A stretch of 64,000 nucleotides of DNA from Pedobacter nyackensis. Lineage in GTDB: Bacteria; Bacteroidota; Bacteroidia; Sphingobacteriales; Sphingobacteriaceae. Of this stretch, positions 35,835 through 44,106 are shown piece by piece; position 1 is the stretch's first letter, and each line of letters opens with the position of its first letter. The stretch is from contig NZ_FWYB01000005.1 of the NCBI RefSeq assembly GCF_900176505.1, positions 62,001 to 126,000 on the forward strand, in the 5' to 3' direction. Both the position numbers and the translations under genes were made by a program. The notes under the pieces were generated by a model. That model had not been told where the DNA came from and did no database searches. It saw only the letters and a list, made by a program, of their open reading frames with translations.

Positions 35835-37466
35835 TTAATCCTTTTTCACTGTTTTCAATATCATCAGGTTTAAGGCATTTAGTGAATAACCACTGATATT
35901 ATTCTGTGTCATAATCAATGACTGATCATAAAGGATAGGAACTACGTTCGCATATTCAACAATCATTCTGTCCATTTTCTGGTATAGCGGATAACGTTTT
36001 TTATTATCGCTTTCATAATAGCTTTGCTCAAACAGGCGATCAAAATCATCATTAAAATAGCCTGTGTAATTAGGACCGTTCGGCACCTTGTTCTTAGAAT
36101 AGAACATCGCCAGGTAATTCTCCCCGTCCGGATAATCGGCTATCCAGGAACCCCTGAAGAAGTTAACCTCATTTTTAGAAATTAAATCTCTTAAGCTTGA
36201 ACTAGGACTTACATCCACCTTAACCTTTATCCCTATCGCATTCAATTCACCCTGTATAAATTCAATCAGATCTTTGTAGGTGGTAGATGTGCTTAGGGTG
36301 ATTTGGGGCATGCCCTTGCCATTAGGGAAGCCTGCCTCTGCTAATAGCTTCGCAGCCTTCTGAGGCTCGTAGTGGTAGCCTTTAACGGCAATGCTGTCAA
36401 ATCCAGGCATCCCATGCGGGATAAAACCTGAAGTGGCAGGCATACCAATACTATTGCGTAAGTATTTAATCAGTTTGGGCTTGTCTATAGCATAATTAAT
36501 AGCCTGACGAACCTTTTTAAATCTTAATGGCGATGTTTTTGCAATGGTTTTTGATGTGTCTACCAATATACCTACATACTCGGTACATAAATATGGTCCT
36601 TTCCTTAAGTGAAATTTGCCTTTGTACTTACTGGTCATTTTACCACTCTTGGTCAGAATGTCGTCGCGGTAACTACCATCAACCTTGTCAAAATAATCCA
36701 GGTCTTTTTTAATGAAGTTCATGAATGCACTCTGTTTATCACTAATGAAGGTTACTTTTACAGCATCCAGATAAGGGAGTTGCTGATTGCCCTCTTTTTC
36801 CCAGTAACGCTCGTTTTTTAGCATCACCAATATCTCATCTTCCTTCCAGTATTTGAATTTAAAAGGGCCGGTACCTATTGGGTGACTTCTGAAATCTTTA
36901 CCATAGTGCTCCACGATTTCATGTGGTACTACCGAACAGTATTGGGTGGTTAGCAAGTTCATGAAAGCAGGAAAGGGTTTCATAAGTTTGATCTGGAAAG
37001 TGCTGTCGTTTAAAGCACTAAAACTATTGCTGTCTTTCACTTTATCACTAAATATCCAGCCTCCTGATGAGGCAACTTTAGGATCAATAAGGCGGTAAAA
37101 GCTATATTTAAAATCTGCTGCGGTTACTTTTCTTCCCTTTCCTCCGGGGAAAATCGGGTCGTCATGAAAGTAAACATCATCCCGTAGGTTGAAGGTATAG
37201 GTAAGGTTATCTGCTGAAATCTGCCATGTTTTTGCAATACAGGGCAGGGGATTTAAGCTGCTATCTATCTGAACGAGGCCATTAAAAATCTGGTTGATCA
37301 TCCATATGGCATTTTGATTGCGGGCAAAAGCAGGATCAAGGGAGGTGACATTCTGATCAAGGTTCATATTAAACACTTTTTTCTCCATGTCACCGGAAGT
37401 ATTCCTGCAGGATAGCAGCACTAAAATCAACAGGACATAAAAAATATTGTTTATCATACGGTGCAT
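35835..37466 (-). CDS. Oligopeptide-type ABC substrate-binding lipoprotein
   Basis: A 543-residue lipoprotein of the SBP_bac_5 (OppA/DppA) family. Signal peptide with lipobox LLSC; mature part FNMNLDQNVTSLDPAFARNQ, LPCIAKTWQISADNLTYTFN, LRDDVYFHDDP, then SHPIGTGPFKF, all typical. The longest frame starts at TTG 37493; I chose ATG 37466 (MHRMINNIF), with ATG 37457 as alternative. No ABC permease or ATPase gene is nearby, so its partners are encoded elsewhere. Divergent from the small gene at 37512, with only 45 bases between them. Confidence 0.9.
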   Translation of the reverse strand: MHRMINNIFYVLLILVLLSCRNTSGDMEKKVFNMNLDQNVTSLDPAFARNQNAIWMINQIFNGLVQIDSSLNPLPCIAKTWQISADNLTYTFNLRDDVYFHDDPIFPGGKGRKVTAADFKYSFYRLIDPKVASSGGWIFSDKVKDSNSFSALNDSTFQIKLMKPFPAFMNLLTTQYCSVVPHEIVEHYGKDFRSHPIGTGPFKFKYWKEDEILVMLKNERYWEKEGNQQLPYLDAVKVTFISDKQSAFMNFIKKDLDYFDKVDGSYRDDILTKSGKMTSKYKGKFHLRKGPYLCTEYVGILVDTSKTIAKTSPLRFKKVRQAINYAIDKPKLIKYLRNSIGMPATSGFIPHGMPGFDSIAVKGYHYEPQKAAKLLAEAGFPNGKGMPQITLSTSTTYKDLIEFIQGELNAIGIKVKVDVSPSSSLRDLISKNEVNFFRGSWIADYPDGENYLAMFYSKNKVPNGPNYTGYFNDDFDRLFEQSYYESDNKKRYPLYQKMDRMIVEYANVVPILYDQSLIMTQNNISGYSLNALNLMILKTVKKD

Positions 37467-37511
37467 CGGTTCAGGAATAGTAATTTTGTACAAAGTAATA
37501 AATATATCAAT

Positions 37512-37970
37512 ATGTCTTTTTTAAATGCGGTTATAAATAAAGTTAAAGATGAAGCGTTGCGCGAGCAACTGCAGGAACGGGTAGATATAATCGAGCATAA
37601 AATAAAGTTCATGGATAAGGTGCCTGTAGCCTGTCTGAATGCCAACAACGAATTCAACTATATGTTGGAAGCGGTGATTTTAGCTGCCGGAGGAATCTTG
37701 CATGATTTTCCCAATACTGCCAAGGTGGTGATTTATTTGGAAAAGGGAACCAGTATGCTGGAACTGATGGGGGTTGTTCCTGCCTTGCTGGATAAAAGCT
37801 GGCCAGCTGTCGAATACAATAGGGTTTACCTGATGAACGGACAGGACCTGGATTCAACAGATGCGGAAGATCTGGTAAATGCCCTTGAAGATATTGCCGA
37901 GATGCTATATCCCGGTTTCTTTGTATTTGGAAATGAAGGTATAGATTGGCTTAGCTTTAAAACGCAATAA
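37512..37970 (+). CDS. Half-size BtuF/TroA-like protein, cytoplasmic
   Basis: A 152-residue protein without signal peptide. The middle and end resemble the C-terminal lobe of BtuF-type substrate-binding proteins: NYMLEAVILAAGGILHDFPN, then VEYNRVYLMNGQDLDSTDAE and LEDIAEMLYPGFF. The N-terminal lobe is missing and is replaced by a short helical stretch. It may bind a corrinoid or metal complex inside the cell, or be a lobe put to other use. A longer frame from GTG 37461 overlaps the divergent gene and is not preferred. The end overlaps the convergent FMN reductase gene by 14 bases. Confidence 0.8.
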   Translation: MSFLNAVINKVKDEALREQLQERVDIIEHKIKFMDKVPVACLNANNEFNYMLEAVILAAGGILHDFPNTAKVVIYLEKGTSMLELMGVVPALLDKSWPAVEYNRVYLMNGQDLDSTDAEDLVNALEDIAEMLYPGFFVFGNEGIDWLSFKTQ

Positions 37971-38478
37971 ATTTATCCATCTGCTGATCTGTAAACTTTA
38001 AAGTATCAGCATGGAATAAGTTGCCATTTTCATCGAGTTCATTTTTTATGGCGGAAATATGGATTCTTAATGGTAAAACATTCAGGTGGAGATAACTGCA
38101 TACTCCGCCAAAATGATCTATTCCTCTGATGTTACCATATTTTCCGGAAGAAACGCCAACTAAAGCTGCTTTTTTATCGTAAAAGCTTTCCGGGAAATTG
38201 CAGGCGTCAATGAAGGTTTTTAATACTCCGGGGAAGCTGCCATTGTATTCAGGAATGATAAACAAGAATTTAGTTGTGCTGGCAATCAGCTGTTGAATGT
38301 GCTCGAAATCCGGGCTTCTTTTGCCATACAGGTCGGATGCGATGAGTGTTTCAGGTAAATCTTCCAGATTAAACAGACGTGTTTGTAATCCTTTTTCGGC
38401 TAATGTTTTTTGATAGTATTTTGCAACTTTTAAAGTATTACTTTCAGGTCTGTTTGTTCCTGATATGATAGTTACCAT
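37957..38478 (-). CDS. NADPH-dependent FMN reductase family protein
   Basis: A 173-residue flavodoxin-fold protein. The FMN phosphate loop is seen at the start (ISGTNRPESNTLKVA), as is the second signature IPEYNGSFPGVLKTFIDAC. The family reduces FMN, quinones or azo compounds with NAD(P)H in the cytoplasm. It is divergent from parA with 182 bases between and tail-to-tail with the BtuF-like gene. Confidence 0.92.
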   Translation of the reverse strand: MVTIISGTNRPESNTLKVAKYYQKTLAEKGLQTRLFNLEDLPETLIASDLYGKRSPDFEHIQQLIASTTKFLFIIPEYNGSFPGVLKTFIDACNFPESFYDKKAALVGVSSGKYGNIRGIDHFGGVCSYLHLNVLPLRIHISAIKNELDENGNLFHADTLKFTDQQMDKFIAF

Positions 38479-38660
38479 GCGAAAATTGTTAATAAGATGT
38501 GTAAAACACTTAATGCATTAGTGTTAGTTTTGCCATTTAGTTTGTATCTTAGCTAATCGTTAAAATATGCCTAAAACAATACAAAAATAGCATTTTTTAT
38601 AGATTTACTTCAATGTAAATTAAGCCTTAAGTAAATAATTGGTAATTATTAAAAAGATAA

Positions 38661-39464
38661 ATGAGTAAAATTATTGCATTGGCAAATCAAAAAGGTGGTG
38701 TGGGTAAAACGACTTCATCTATAAACTTAGCCGCAAGTTTAGCCGTACTGGAATACAGGACTTTATTGGTTGACGCAGATCCTCAAGCAAACTCTACCTC
38801 TGGTATAGGTTTTGATCCAAGAAATATTAAAAACAGCATCTACGAATGTATCATCAATGATATTGAACCGATGGATGCGATACAAAAAACAGAAACTCCT
38901 AATCTGGATCTGTTGCCTGCACACATCGATTTGGTTGGTGCGGAGATCGAGATGATCAACCTCACTAACAGAGAATACAAAATGAAAGCTGTTATGGAGA
39001 AGATCAGGGACCAATATGATTTTATCATTGTTGATTGCTCGCCTTCATTGGGTTTAATTACTATTAACGCGCTTACTGCTGCTGATTCTGTGATCATTCC
39101 TGTACAATGCGAATACTTTGCATTGGAAGGTTTAGGTAAATTGCTGAACACAATTAAAATTGTACAAAACCGTTTAAATCCTGAACTGGAGATTGAAGGT
39201 ATTTTGTTAACAATGTATGATGTGCGTTTACGTTTATCGAACCAGGTAGTGGAAGAAGTGAAAACACACTTTCAGGAACTTGTTTTTGAAACCATCATTC
39301 AAAGAAATACACGCTTAAGCGAAGCCCCAAGTTACGGTGTATCTGTAATCATGCACGATGCAAACTGTAAAGGAGCTATCAATTATCTGAACCTGGCACG
39401 TGAGATCGTCCGTAAAAATGGATTGGTTAAGGAAGTGCAGGATGTAAATACGGCAATTATATAA
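38661..39464 (+). CDS. parA: Chromosome partitioning ATPase ParA
   Basis: A 267-residue ParA/Soj ATPase. The deviant Walker A motif KGGVGKTTS occupies residues 11-19, followed by VDADPQANST and the Walker B-type FIIVDCSPSLG. It acts with the ParB encoded 10 bases downstream to segregate replication origins, so the window is probably not far from the chromosomal parS/origin region; no parS-like 16-mer was recognised here. A TAGTTTTGC box at 38525 could be its promoter, but no -33 box is clear. Confidence 0.97.
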   Translation: MSKIIALANQKGGVGKTTSSINLAASLAVLEYRTLLVDADPQANSTSGIGFDPRNIKNSIYECIINDIEPMDAIQKTETPNLDLLPAHIDLVGAEIEMINLTNREYKMKAVMEKIRDQYDFIIVDCSPSLGLITINALTAADSVIIPVQCEYFALEGLGKLLNTIKIVQNRLNPELEIEGILLTMYDVRLRLSNQVVEEVKTHFQELVFETIIQRNTRLSEAPSYGVSVIMHDANCKGAINYLNLAREIVRKNGLVKEVQDVNTAII

Positions 39465-39474
39465 TTATTTTTTA

Positions 39475-40398
39475 ATGACATCTTTTCAGCGAAAAACAGG
39501 TTTAGGAAGAGGATTAAGTGCGCTTTTGGATGATAGCGAATCGGTTAATCCACCTAAGAGTGAGGTTAATCCGGTGAGTGAAACCCGACAGGAGGGCCAG
39601 CCGAGCAACAACAGTATCGGCCTGATCAACATCAGTGAAATTGAAACCAATCCATATCAGCCTCGTACCGAATTTGATCAGGTGGCTTTAAATGAGTTGG
39701 CAGAATCTATAAGAGTACAAGGCTTAATTCAACCCATCACGGTTAGAAAGCAAGGTGCAAATCAGTATCAGCTTATTTCTGGTGAACGTAGGTTAAGGGC
39801 TTCTAAATTAGCCGGATTAACTGAAATACCAGCTTATGTGCGTAGTGCTAACGATCAGCAAATGCTGGAAATGGCACTTATCGAAAATATACAAAGAGAA
39901 AACCTGAACGCTATCGAGGTAGCGCTTAGTTTTCAACGTATGTTAGACGAGTGTAACCTGAAACAGGAGCAGCTTGGCGAACGTGTAGGTAAAAATCGTA
40001 CCACGGTAACCAATTATCTGCGTTTGTTGAAATTACCACCTGCAATTCAGATCTCTATCCGTGATCAGAAAATATCAATGGGGCATGCCCGTGCATTGAT
40101 CAATGTAGAACAGGAAGAAAAACAACTTTTTATACACCAGGAAATTATTGATAAAGGCCTTTCGGTAAGAAAAGTCGAAGAATTGGTAAGGAGCATAAAC
40201 AGTGTAGAGGTAAAACCGAAGTTCCAGCTCAAATCAAAATCCGTACCTTTTGAATACCAGAAGCTACAAAAAGATCTGGCCTCTAAATTCGCTACTAAAG
40301 TAAAGCTGAAAGTGAGCGAAAATGGTAAAGGAGCTATAGAAATCCCTTTTATGTCGGATGACGACCTGAACCGGATTTTAGAGTTATTAGATTGGTAA
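39475..40398 (+). CDS. parB: Chromosome partitioning protein ParB
   Basis: A 307-residue ParB/Spo0J protein. The ParB N-terminal CTP-binding domain is seen (IETNPYQPRTEFD, SGERRLRASKLAGL, MALIENIQRENLNAIE), then the helix-turn-helix (LGERVGKNRTTVTNYLRLLK, SMGHARALI) and a C-terminal dimerisation domain. It binds parS sites and loads as a sliding clamp. Its stop overlaps the next ATG by one base (TAATG). Confidence 0.97.
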   Translation: MTSFQRKTGLGRGLSALLDDSESVNPPKSEVNPVSETRQEGQPSNNSIGLINISEIETNPYQPRTEFDQVALNELAESIRVQGLIQPITVRKQGANQYQLISGERRLRASKLAGLTEIPAYVRSANDQQMLEMALIENIQRENLNAIEVALSFQRMLDECNLKQEQLGERVGKNRTTVTNYLRLLKLPPAIQISIRDQKISMGHARALINVEQEEKQLFIHQEIIDKGLSVRKVEELVRSINSVEVKPKFQLKSKSVPFEYQKLQKDLASKFATKVKLKVSENGKGAIEIPFMSDDDLNRILELLDW

Positions 40399-41009
40399 TG
40401 TATAAAACGCTACTGCTATTGGTCTTCTTGTTTTTTGCTGCTTTCGTAGCAAGATCTCAAGAGATTTCGACCAAGAAAAAAGATAGTACAACGCTCGATT
40501 CTAAAGCTGATACCCTAAAACCCTACGTAAATGTGGGCAAAATTGCCGGACGTAGGGCGGCCATCAGATCAGCTATGCTACCTGGATTAGGTCAGATTAG
40601 AAATGGCTTTAACCTTTATAGGGGGCTAAAAGTGGCGGGTATATATACCGGCGCGACTTTACTTACCCTGTCTTACATCGACAATAGTAAACAGTATGAT
40701 ATTTTTGTAAAGGAACTGGAAGACAGGACCAATGGGATGCCAGACCCGAATAGTCCATATGCGGATACGTCCACCGACCGCCTGATCCAGGCAAAAGACA
40801 TTTACAGAAGGAACAAACAGGTTATCATCTTTTCTTATGTAGGCTTATACCTCTTGAATATTGTTGAGGCTTATATTGATGCCCGTCTGGCTAATTTCGA
40901 TGTAGGTGATGTAGCCAAACTAAAGATTCGTCCAGACTTGATGAATTCCGGTCAGATGTATGGCTTTAATGCTTTCGCACCAGGTGTAAAAATTGCAATC
41001 AACTTTTGA
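40398..41009 (+). CDS. DUF5683 domain membrane protein
   Basis: A 203-residue protein with signal peptide (LLLVFLFFAAFVARSQ) and two further hydrophobic segments. The family signature is seen at KIAGRRAAIRSAMLPGLGQ, with GLKVAGIYTGATLLTLSYID and IFSYVGLYLLNIVEAYIDA. It is regularly found after parB in Bacteroidota, which supports translational coupling here. Function unknown, envelope-located. ATG 40398 is chosen over a TTG six bases upstream. Confidence 0.9.
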   Translation: MYKTLLLLVFLFFAAFVARSQEISTKKKDSTTLDSKADTLKPYVNVGKIAGRRAAIRSAMLPGLGQIRNGFNLYRGLKVAGIYTGATLLTLSYIDNSKQYDIFVKELEDRTNGMPDPNSPYADTSTDRLIQAKDIYRRNKQVIIFSYVGLYLLNIVEAYIDARLANFDVGDVAKLKIRPDLMNSGQMYGFNAFAPGVKIAINF

Positions 41010-41022
41010 AATAAAACTATAA

Positions 41023-41054
41023 GGTAATGAGGTCATTTCTGGATCTTCATTACC
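41023..41054 (+). other. Inverted repeat before dapB
   Basis: GGTAATGA (41023) pairs with TCATTACC (41047) around a 16-base loop; the sequence after it is A-rich rather than T-rich on the plus strand. It could be a weak terminator or message-processing site between the DUF5683 gene and dapB. Confidence 0.4.
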
Positions 41055-41073
41055 GATAAAAAACAAACTAGAA

Positions 41074-41814
41074 ATGAAAATAGCTTTACTAGGTTATGGT
41101 AAAATGGGGCAAATCATAGAACGTTTTGCTTTAGAAAGAGGCCATGAAGTTGTCCTGAAAATCAATATCGATAACGTTGAAGACTTAACTACCGCGAACC
41201 TGTCGAAGGCCGATGTAGCCATAGACTTTAGTGCTCCTGATGCTGCGTTGAGTAATATTTACGCTTGTTTTGATGCAAATCTACCAGTGGTTGTAGGTAC
41301 AACAGGTTGGTACGGACAGCTGCAGGATGTGAAGAATGAATGTCTGAGCCGTAACAATACCTTGCTTTATGGATCAAACTTCAGTATAGGAGTTAATCTA
41401 TTTTTTCATATGAGCAAGATGATGGCTAAACTGATGAATGACTATCCTGCTTATGAAGTTCAGGTAGAAGAAATTCACCATACTCAGAAACTGGATTCTC
41501 CAAGCGGCACAGCTATGACCCTGGCTGAAGACATTATTGAGCAAATGGACAGGAAAAAGGAATGGGTAAATGAATTGGTAGGTGTTCAATCTGAAGGAGT
41601 TGTTAAAAAAGATCAATTGCTTATTGAATCGCACCGTATTGAGAATGTACCGGGTACACATACTGTATTATACAGCTCGGAAGTAGATGAGATCGAATTA
41701 AAGCATACTGCTCATAATCGTTCTGGTTTTGCACTGGGTGCTGTAGTAGCGGCAGAATGGTTACAAAATAAACAGGGCTTTTATAACATAGCCGATATAT
41801 TTAATTTTAAATAA
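41074..41814 (+). CDS. dapB: 4-hydroxy-tetrahydrodipicolinate reductase
   Basis: A 246-residue enzyme of the lysine and diaminopimelate pathway; it reduces the dihydrodipicolinate precursor with NAD(P)H in the cytoplasm. Seen: the nucleotide-binding start MKIALLGYGKMGQII, VVGTTGWYG, YGSNFSIGVN, and the catalytic block EIHHTQKLDSPSGTAM. The length is usual. It lies 5 bases before lepB and is probably cotranscribed with it. Confidence 0.96.
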   Translation: MKIALLGYGKMGQIIERFALERGHEVVLKINIDNVEDLTTANLSKADVAIDFSAPDAALSNIYACFDANLPVVVGTTGWYGQLQDVKNECLSRNNTLLYGSNFSIGVNLFFHMSKMMAKLMNDYPAYEVQVEEIHHTQKLDSPSGTAMTLAEDIIEQMDRKKEWVNELVGVQSEGVVKKDQLLIESHRIENVPGTHTVLYSSEVDEIELKHTAHNRSGFALGAVVAAEWLQNKQGFYNIADIFNFK

Positions 41815-41819
41815 CATAT

Positions 41820-43019
41820 ATGAGTTGGAAATTCTGGCAGAAAAGTAAAGACGATCAGCCAAAAAAGAAAAAAACAAAGTCCAGAGAATGGGTTGATGCC
41901 ATCATTTTTGCGGTAGTTGCCGCAACAATTATAAGGGTGTTTTTTATCGAAGCTTATACTATACCAACTGCTTCTATGGAAAGGTCTTTGCTGGTCGGAG
42001 ATTTCTTATTCGTAAGTAAAGTGAATTATGGTGCTAGAATACCTATGACACCGGTGGCCTTTCCTTTCGCTCACCATACGATGCCAATAACGGGTACTAA
42101 GGCTTATTGGGATGGCGTGCAATGGAAATTCCGCAGATTACCAGGCTTATCAGATATCAAAAGAAATGATGTTGTTGTTTTTAACTATCCTCAAGGTGAT
42201 ACTGTAGCGCTGGAACAGCAAGATGTAGATTATTACCAAATGGTAAGAGCTGAAGGTTGGGCAGCGATCAATAGCCGCTATACCATCGTAAGTAGACCAG
42301 TAGATAAAAGAGAAAATTATATCAAACGTTGTATCGGTATAGCCGGTGATACCATTACCATGAGCAATGGGATTGTATCCATAAACGGTAAACCCGAGAA
42401 ATTAAAAAATACCGGAGAGATTAGTTACGAGGTGGTATTTAAAACACCTGATGTGAACCCAGCTGTTTTTGAAGACTTAGGGTTTAATATCTCTGATGAC
42501 ATCAGAAGTACCATGATGCCTAATGTTTATACGTTTAACGGCACTGAGACGATGATGAGTGAGGTTAAAAAACTCGACTTCATACAATCTGTAAAAGAAT
42601 ATACAGCAACGCCAGGTGAACGTGAAGGTGATATTTTTCCTTATGATCCCAACAGAAACTGGAACGTGGATAACTTAGGGCCAATCATTATCCCTAAAAA
42701 AGGGTGGACTGTTAAACTTGATAGTGTTACCATGCCGCTTTATGAAAGAAGCATTCGTATTTATGAAGGTAATAAGCTTGAAAAATCAGGTAATGGCTGG
42801 TTGATTAACGGTAAAGCTGCAGATAGCTATACCTTTAAAATGGACTACTACTGGATGATGGGTGATAACCGACATAGATCTGCCGACTCACGTTATTGGG
42901 GCTTTGTTCCTGAAGACCATATTGTTGGTAAAGCATTATTCATATGGATGAGTTACGATACCAACGGGTCGTTCTTCAGTAAAATCAGATGGAACAGATT
43001 GCTAAGAGGCATTCATTAA
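41820..43019 (+). CDS. lepB: Signal peptidase I
   Basis: A 399-residue membrane peptidase that cleaves signal peptides in the periplasm. One N-terminal membrane segment (about 25-43), catalytic Ser52 in IPTASMERSL, the Lys-containing block ENYIKRCIGIAGDTITM and the C-terminal GDNRHRSADSRYWGFVPEDH. It is longer than the E. coli or Bacillus enzymes because of an extra ~100 residues between the Lys block and the GDN motif, as is usual in Bacteroidota. The stop codon shares the bases TTAA with that of the convergent gene. Confidence 0.96.
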   Translation: MSWKFWQKSKDDQPKKKKTKSREWVDAIIFAVVAATIIRVFFIEAYTIPTASMERSLLVGDFLFVSKVNYGARIPMTPVAFPFAHHTMPITGTKAYWDGVQWKFRRLPGLSDIKRNDVVVFNYPQGDTVALEQQDVDYYQMVRAEGWAAINSRYTIVSRPVDKRENYIKRCIGIAGDTITMSNGIVSINGKPEKLKNTGEISYEVVFKTPDVNPAVFEDLGFNISDDIRSTMMPNVYTFNGTETMMSEVKKLDFIQSVKEYTATPGEREGDIFPYDPNRNWNVDNLGPIIIPKKGWTVKLDSVTMPLYERSIRIYEGNKLEKSGNGWLINGKAADSYTFKMDYYWMMGDNRHRSADSRYWGFVPEDHIVGKALFIWMSYDTNGSFFSKIRWNRLLRGIH

Positions 43020-44101
43020 GATAAACCAGCTATTCCCATTTTAAGGGCTAGCGCATTCAAATCATTTACAACGGCATCTATTAAAGGGATGCCGTTTTTT
43101 TTGCGCTCATTTTCAAACGCATATTCCGGCTCGCCTGGAATAATAACCTTCTTATCAGGGTCTACAGTTTTAGCACTTTTAAAACGCTCGATCCAGTTAT
43201 CCAGATGATCTTTAAAGTCTTGTGCCGGACGGAAGCCATCTACACGCATAGCGCCAAAAAAGTGACCAATACCTTCCCCTACAGGGTCGGTAGGTGGCTC
43301 AAGAAATGCAACGAAAGGGGGCACCCAAGGGCCATAATTAGCACCAGAGAGTACTGCTGATAAAATATCTACCGTAGCACCCAATCCATAGCCTTTGTGA
43401 CTTCCATGGTCTTTATCACTGCCCAATGGTAATAGCGATCCGCCTTCTTTTAATTCATGTGGATTGATGGAGCCATTTCCATCTTTGTCTTGTACCCAAC
43501 CTTCAGGAATAGGATGGTTTGCCCTTTGTGCGATTTCCAATTTGCCATTGGCTGCAGCTGCGGTTGCCATATCCACTACTACAGCGGGATACTTTCCTGC
43601 AGGGAAAGCATAACACATCGGGTTGGTACCGAGTAAACGTTCATTTGCATATGTAGGGGCTACCAGCGGACTGGCATTGGTCATGCTTATCCCAATCATA
43701 TCTTCTTCCACCGCCATTAGCGCATGGTAACCGGCAATTCCAAAATGGTTGGAGTTTTTTACCGCTACCCAGCCACTACCATATGTCTTAGCTTTTTCTA
43801 TTGCAATTTTCATAGCGAAAGGAGCAACAACCAAACCTAAGCCGCCATCACCATCTACAGTGGCAGTGGTAGCCGTTTCGTGAACTACTTTTACGATTGG
43901 ATTGGCATTGATACGTTTCTTTTCCCATAACCTGATATAGCCACTTAAACGAGCTACACCATGAGAATCAATACCCCTTAAATCAGAACGTAGCAAAACA
44001 TCAGCAGCAAGTTGCGCATCTGTTTGCGGACAACCCATTGTTAAAAAAACATTTTCTGTAAAGGAGCGTAAATGCTGCTCGGTAAAAGTGTAGAATTTCA
44101 T
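43016..44101 (-). CDS. Malate/L-lactate dehydrogenase family oxidoreductase
   Basis: A 361-residue NAD(P)-dependent dehydrogenase of the Ldh2/YlbC/YiaK type, not related to classical LDH. Seen: LRGIDSHGVARLSGYI, KNSNHFGIAGYHAL, GISMTNASPLVAPTYANERL, DMATAAAANGKLE and DKDHGSHKGYGLG. The exact 2-keto acid substrate cannot be told from sequence. The start lies 5 bases after the bshC stop, so it is cotranscribed with bshC. Confidence 0.92.
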   Translation of the reverse strand: MKFYTFTEQHLRSFTENVFLTMGCPQTDAQLAADVLLRSDLRGIDSHGVARLSGYIRLWEKKRINANPIVKVVHETATTATVDGDGGLGLVVAPFAMKIAIEKAKTYGSGWVAVKNSNHFGIAGYHALMAVEEDMIGISMTNASPLVAPTYANERLLGTNPMCYAFPAGKYPAVVVDMATAAAANGKLEIAQRANHPIPEGWVQDKDGNGSINPHELKEGGSLLPLGSDKDHGSHKGYGLGATVDILSAVLSGANYGPWVPPFVAFLEPPTDPVGEGIGHFFGAMRVDGFRPAQDFKDHLDNWIERFKSAKTVDPDKKVIIPGEPEYAFENERKKNGIPLIDAVVNDLNALALKMGIAGLS

Positions 44102-44106
44102 TGTAA

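Noticed and set aside
38606..38621. parS site upstream of parA
   Set aside because: ATTTAC/GTAAAT is a short A+T-rich inverted repeat and does not resemble the G+C-containing parS 16-mer.
43016..43019. Overlap of lepB and the dehydrogenase gene as a sign of misannotation
   Set aside because: The convergent stop codons simply share the palindrome TTAA; both proteins have complete, typical C-termini.
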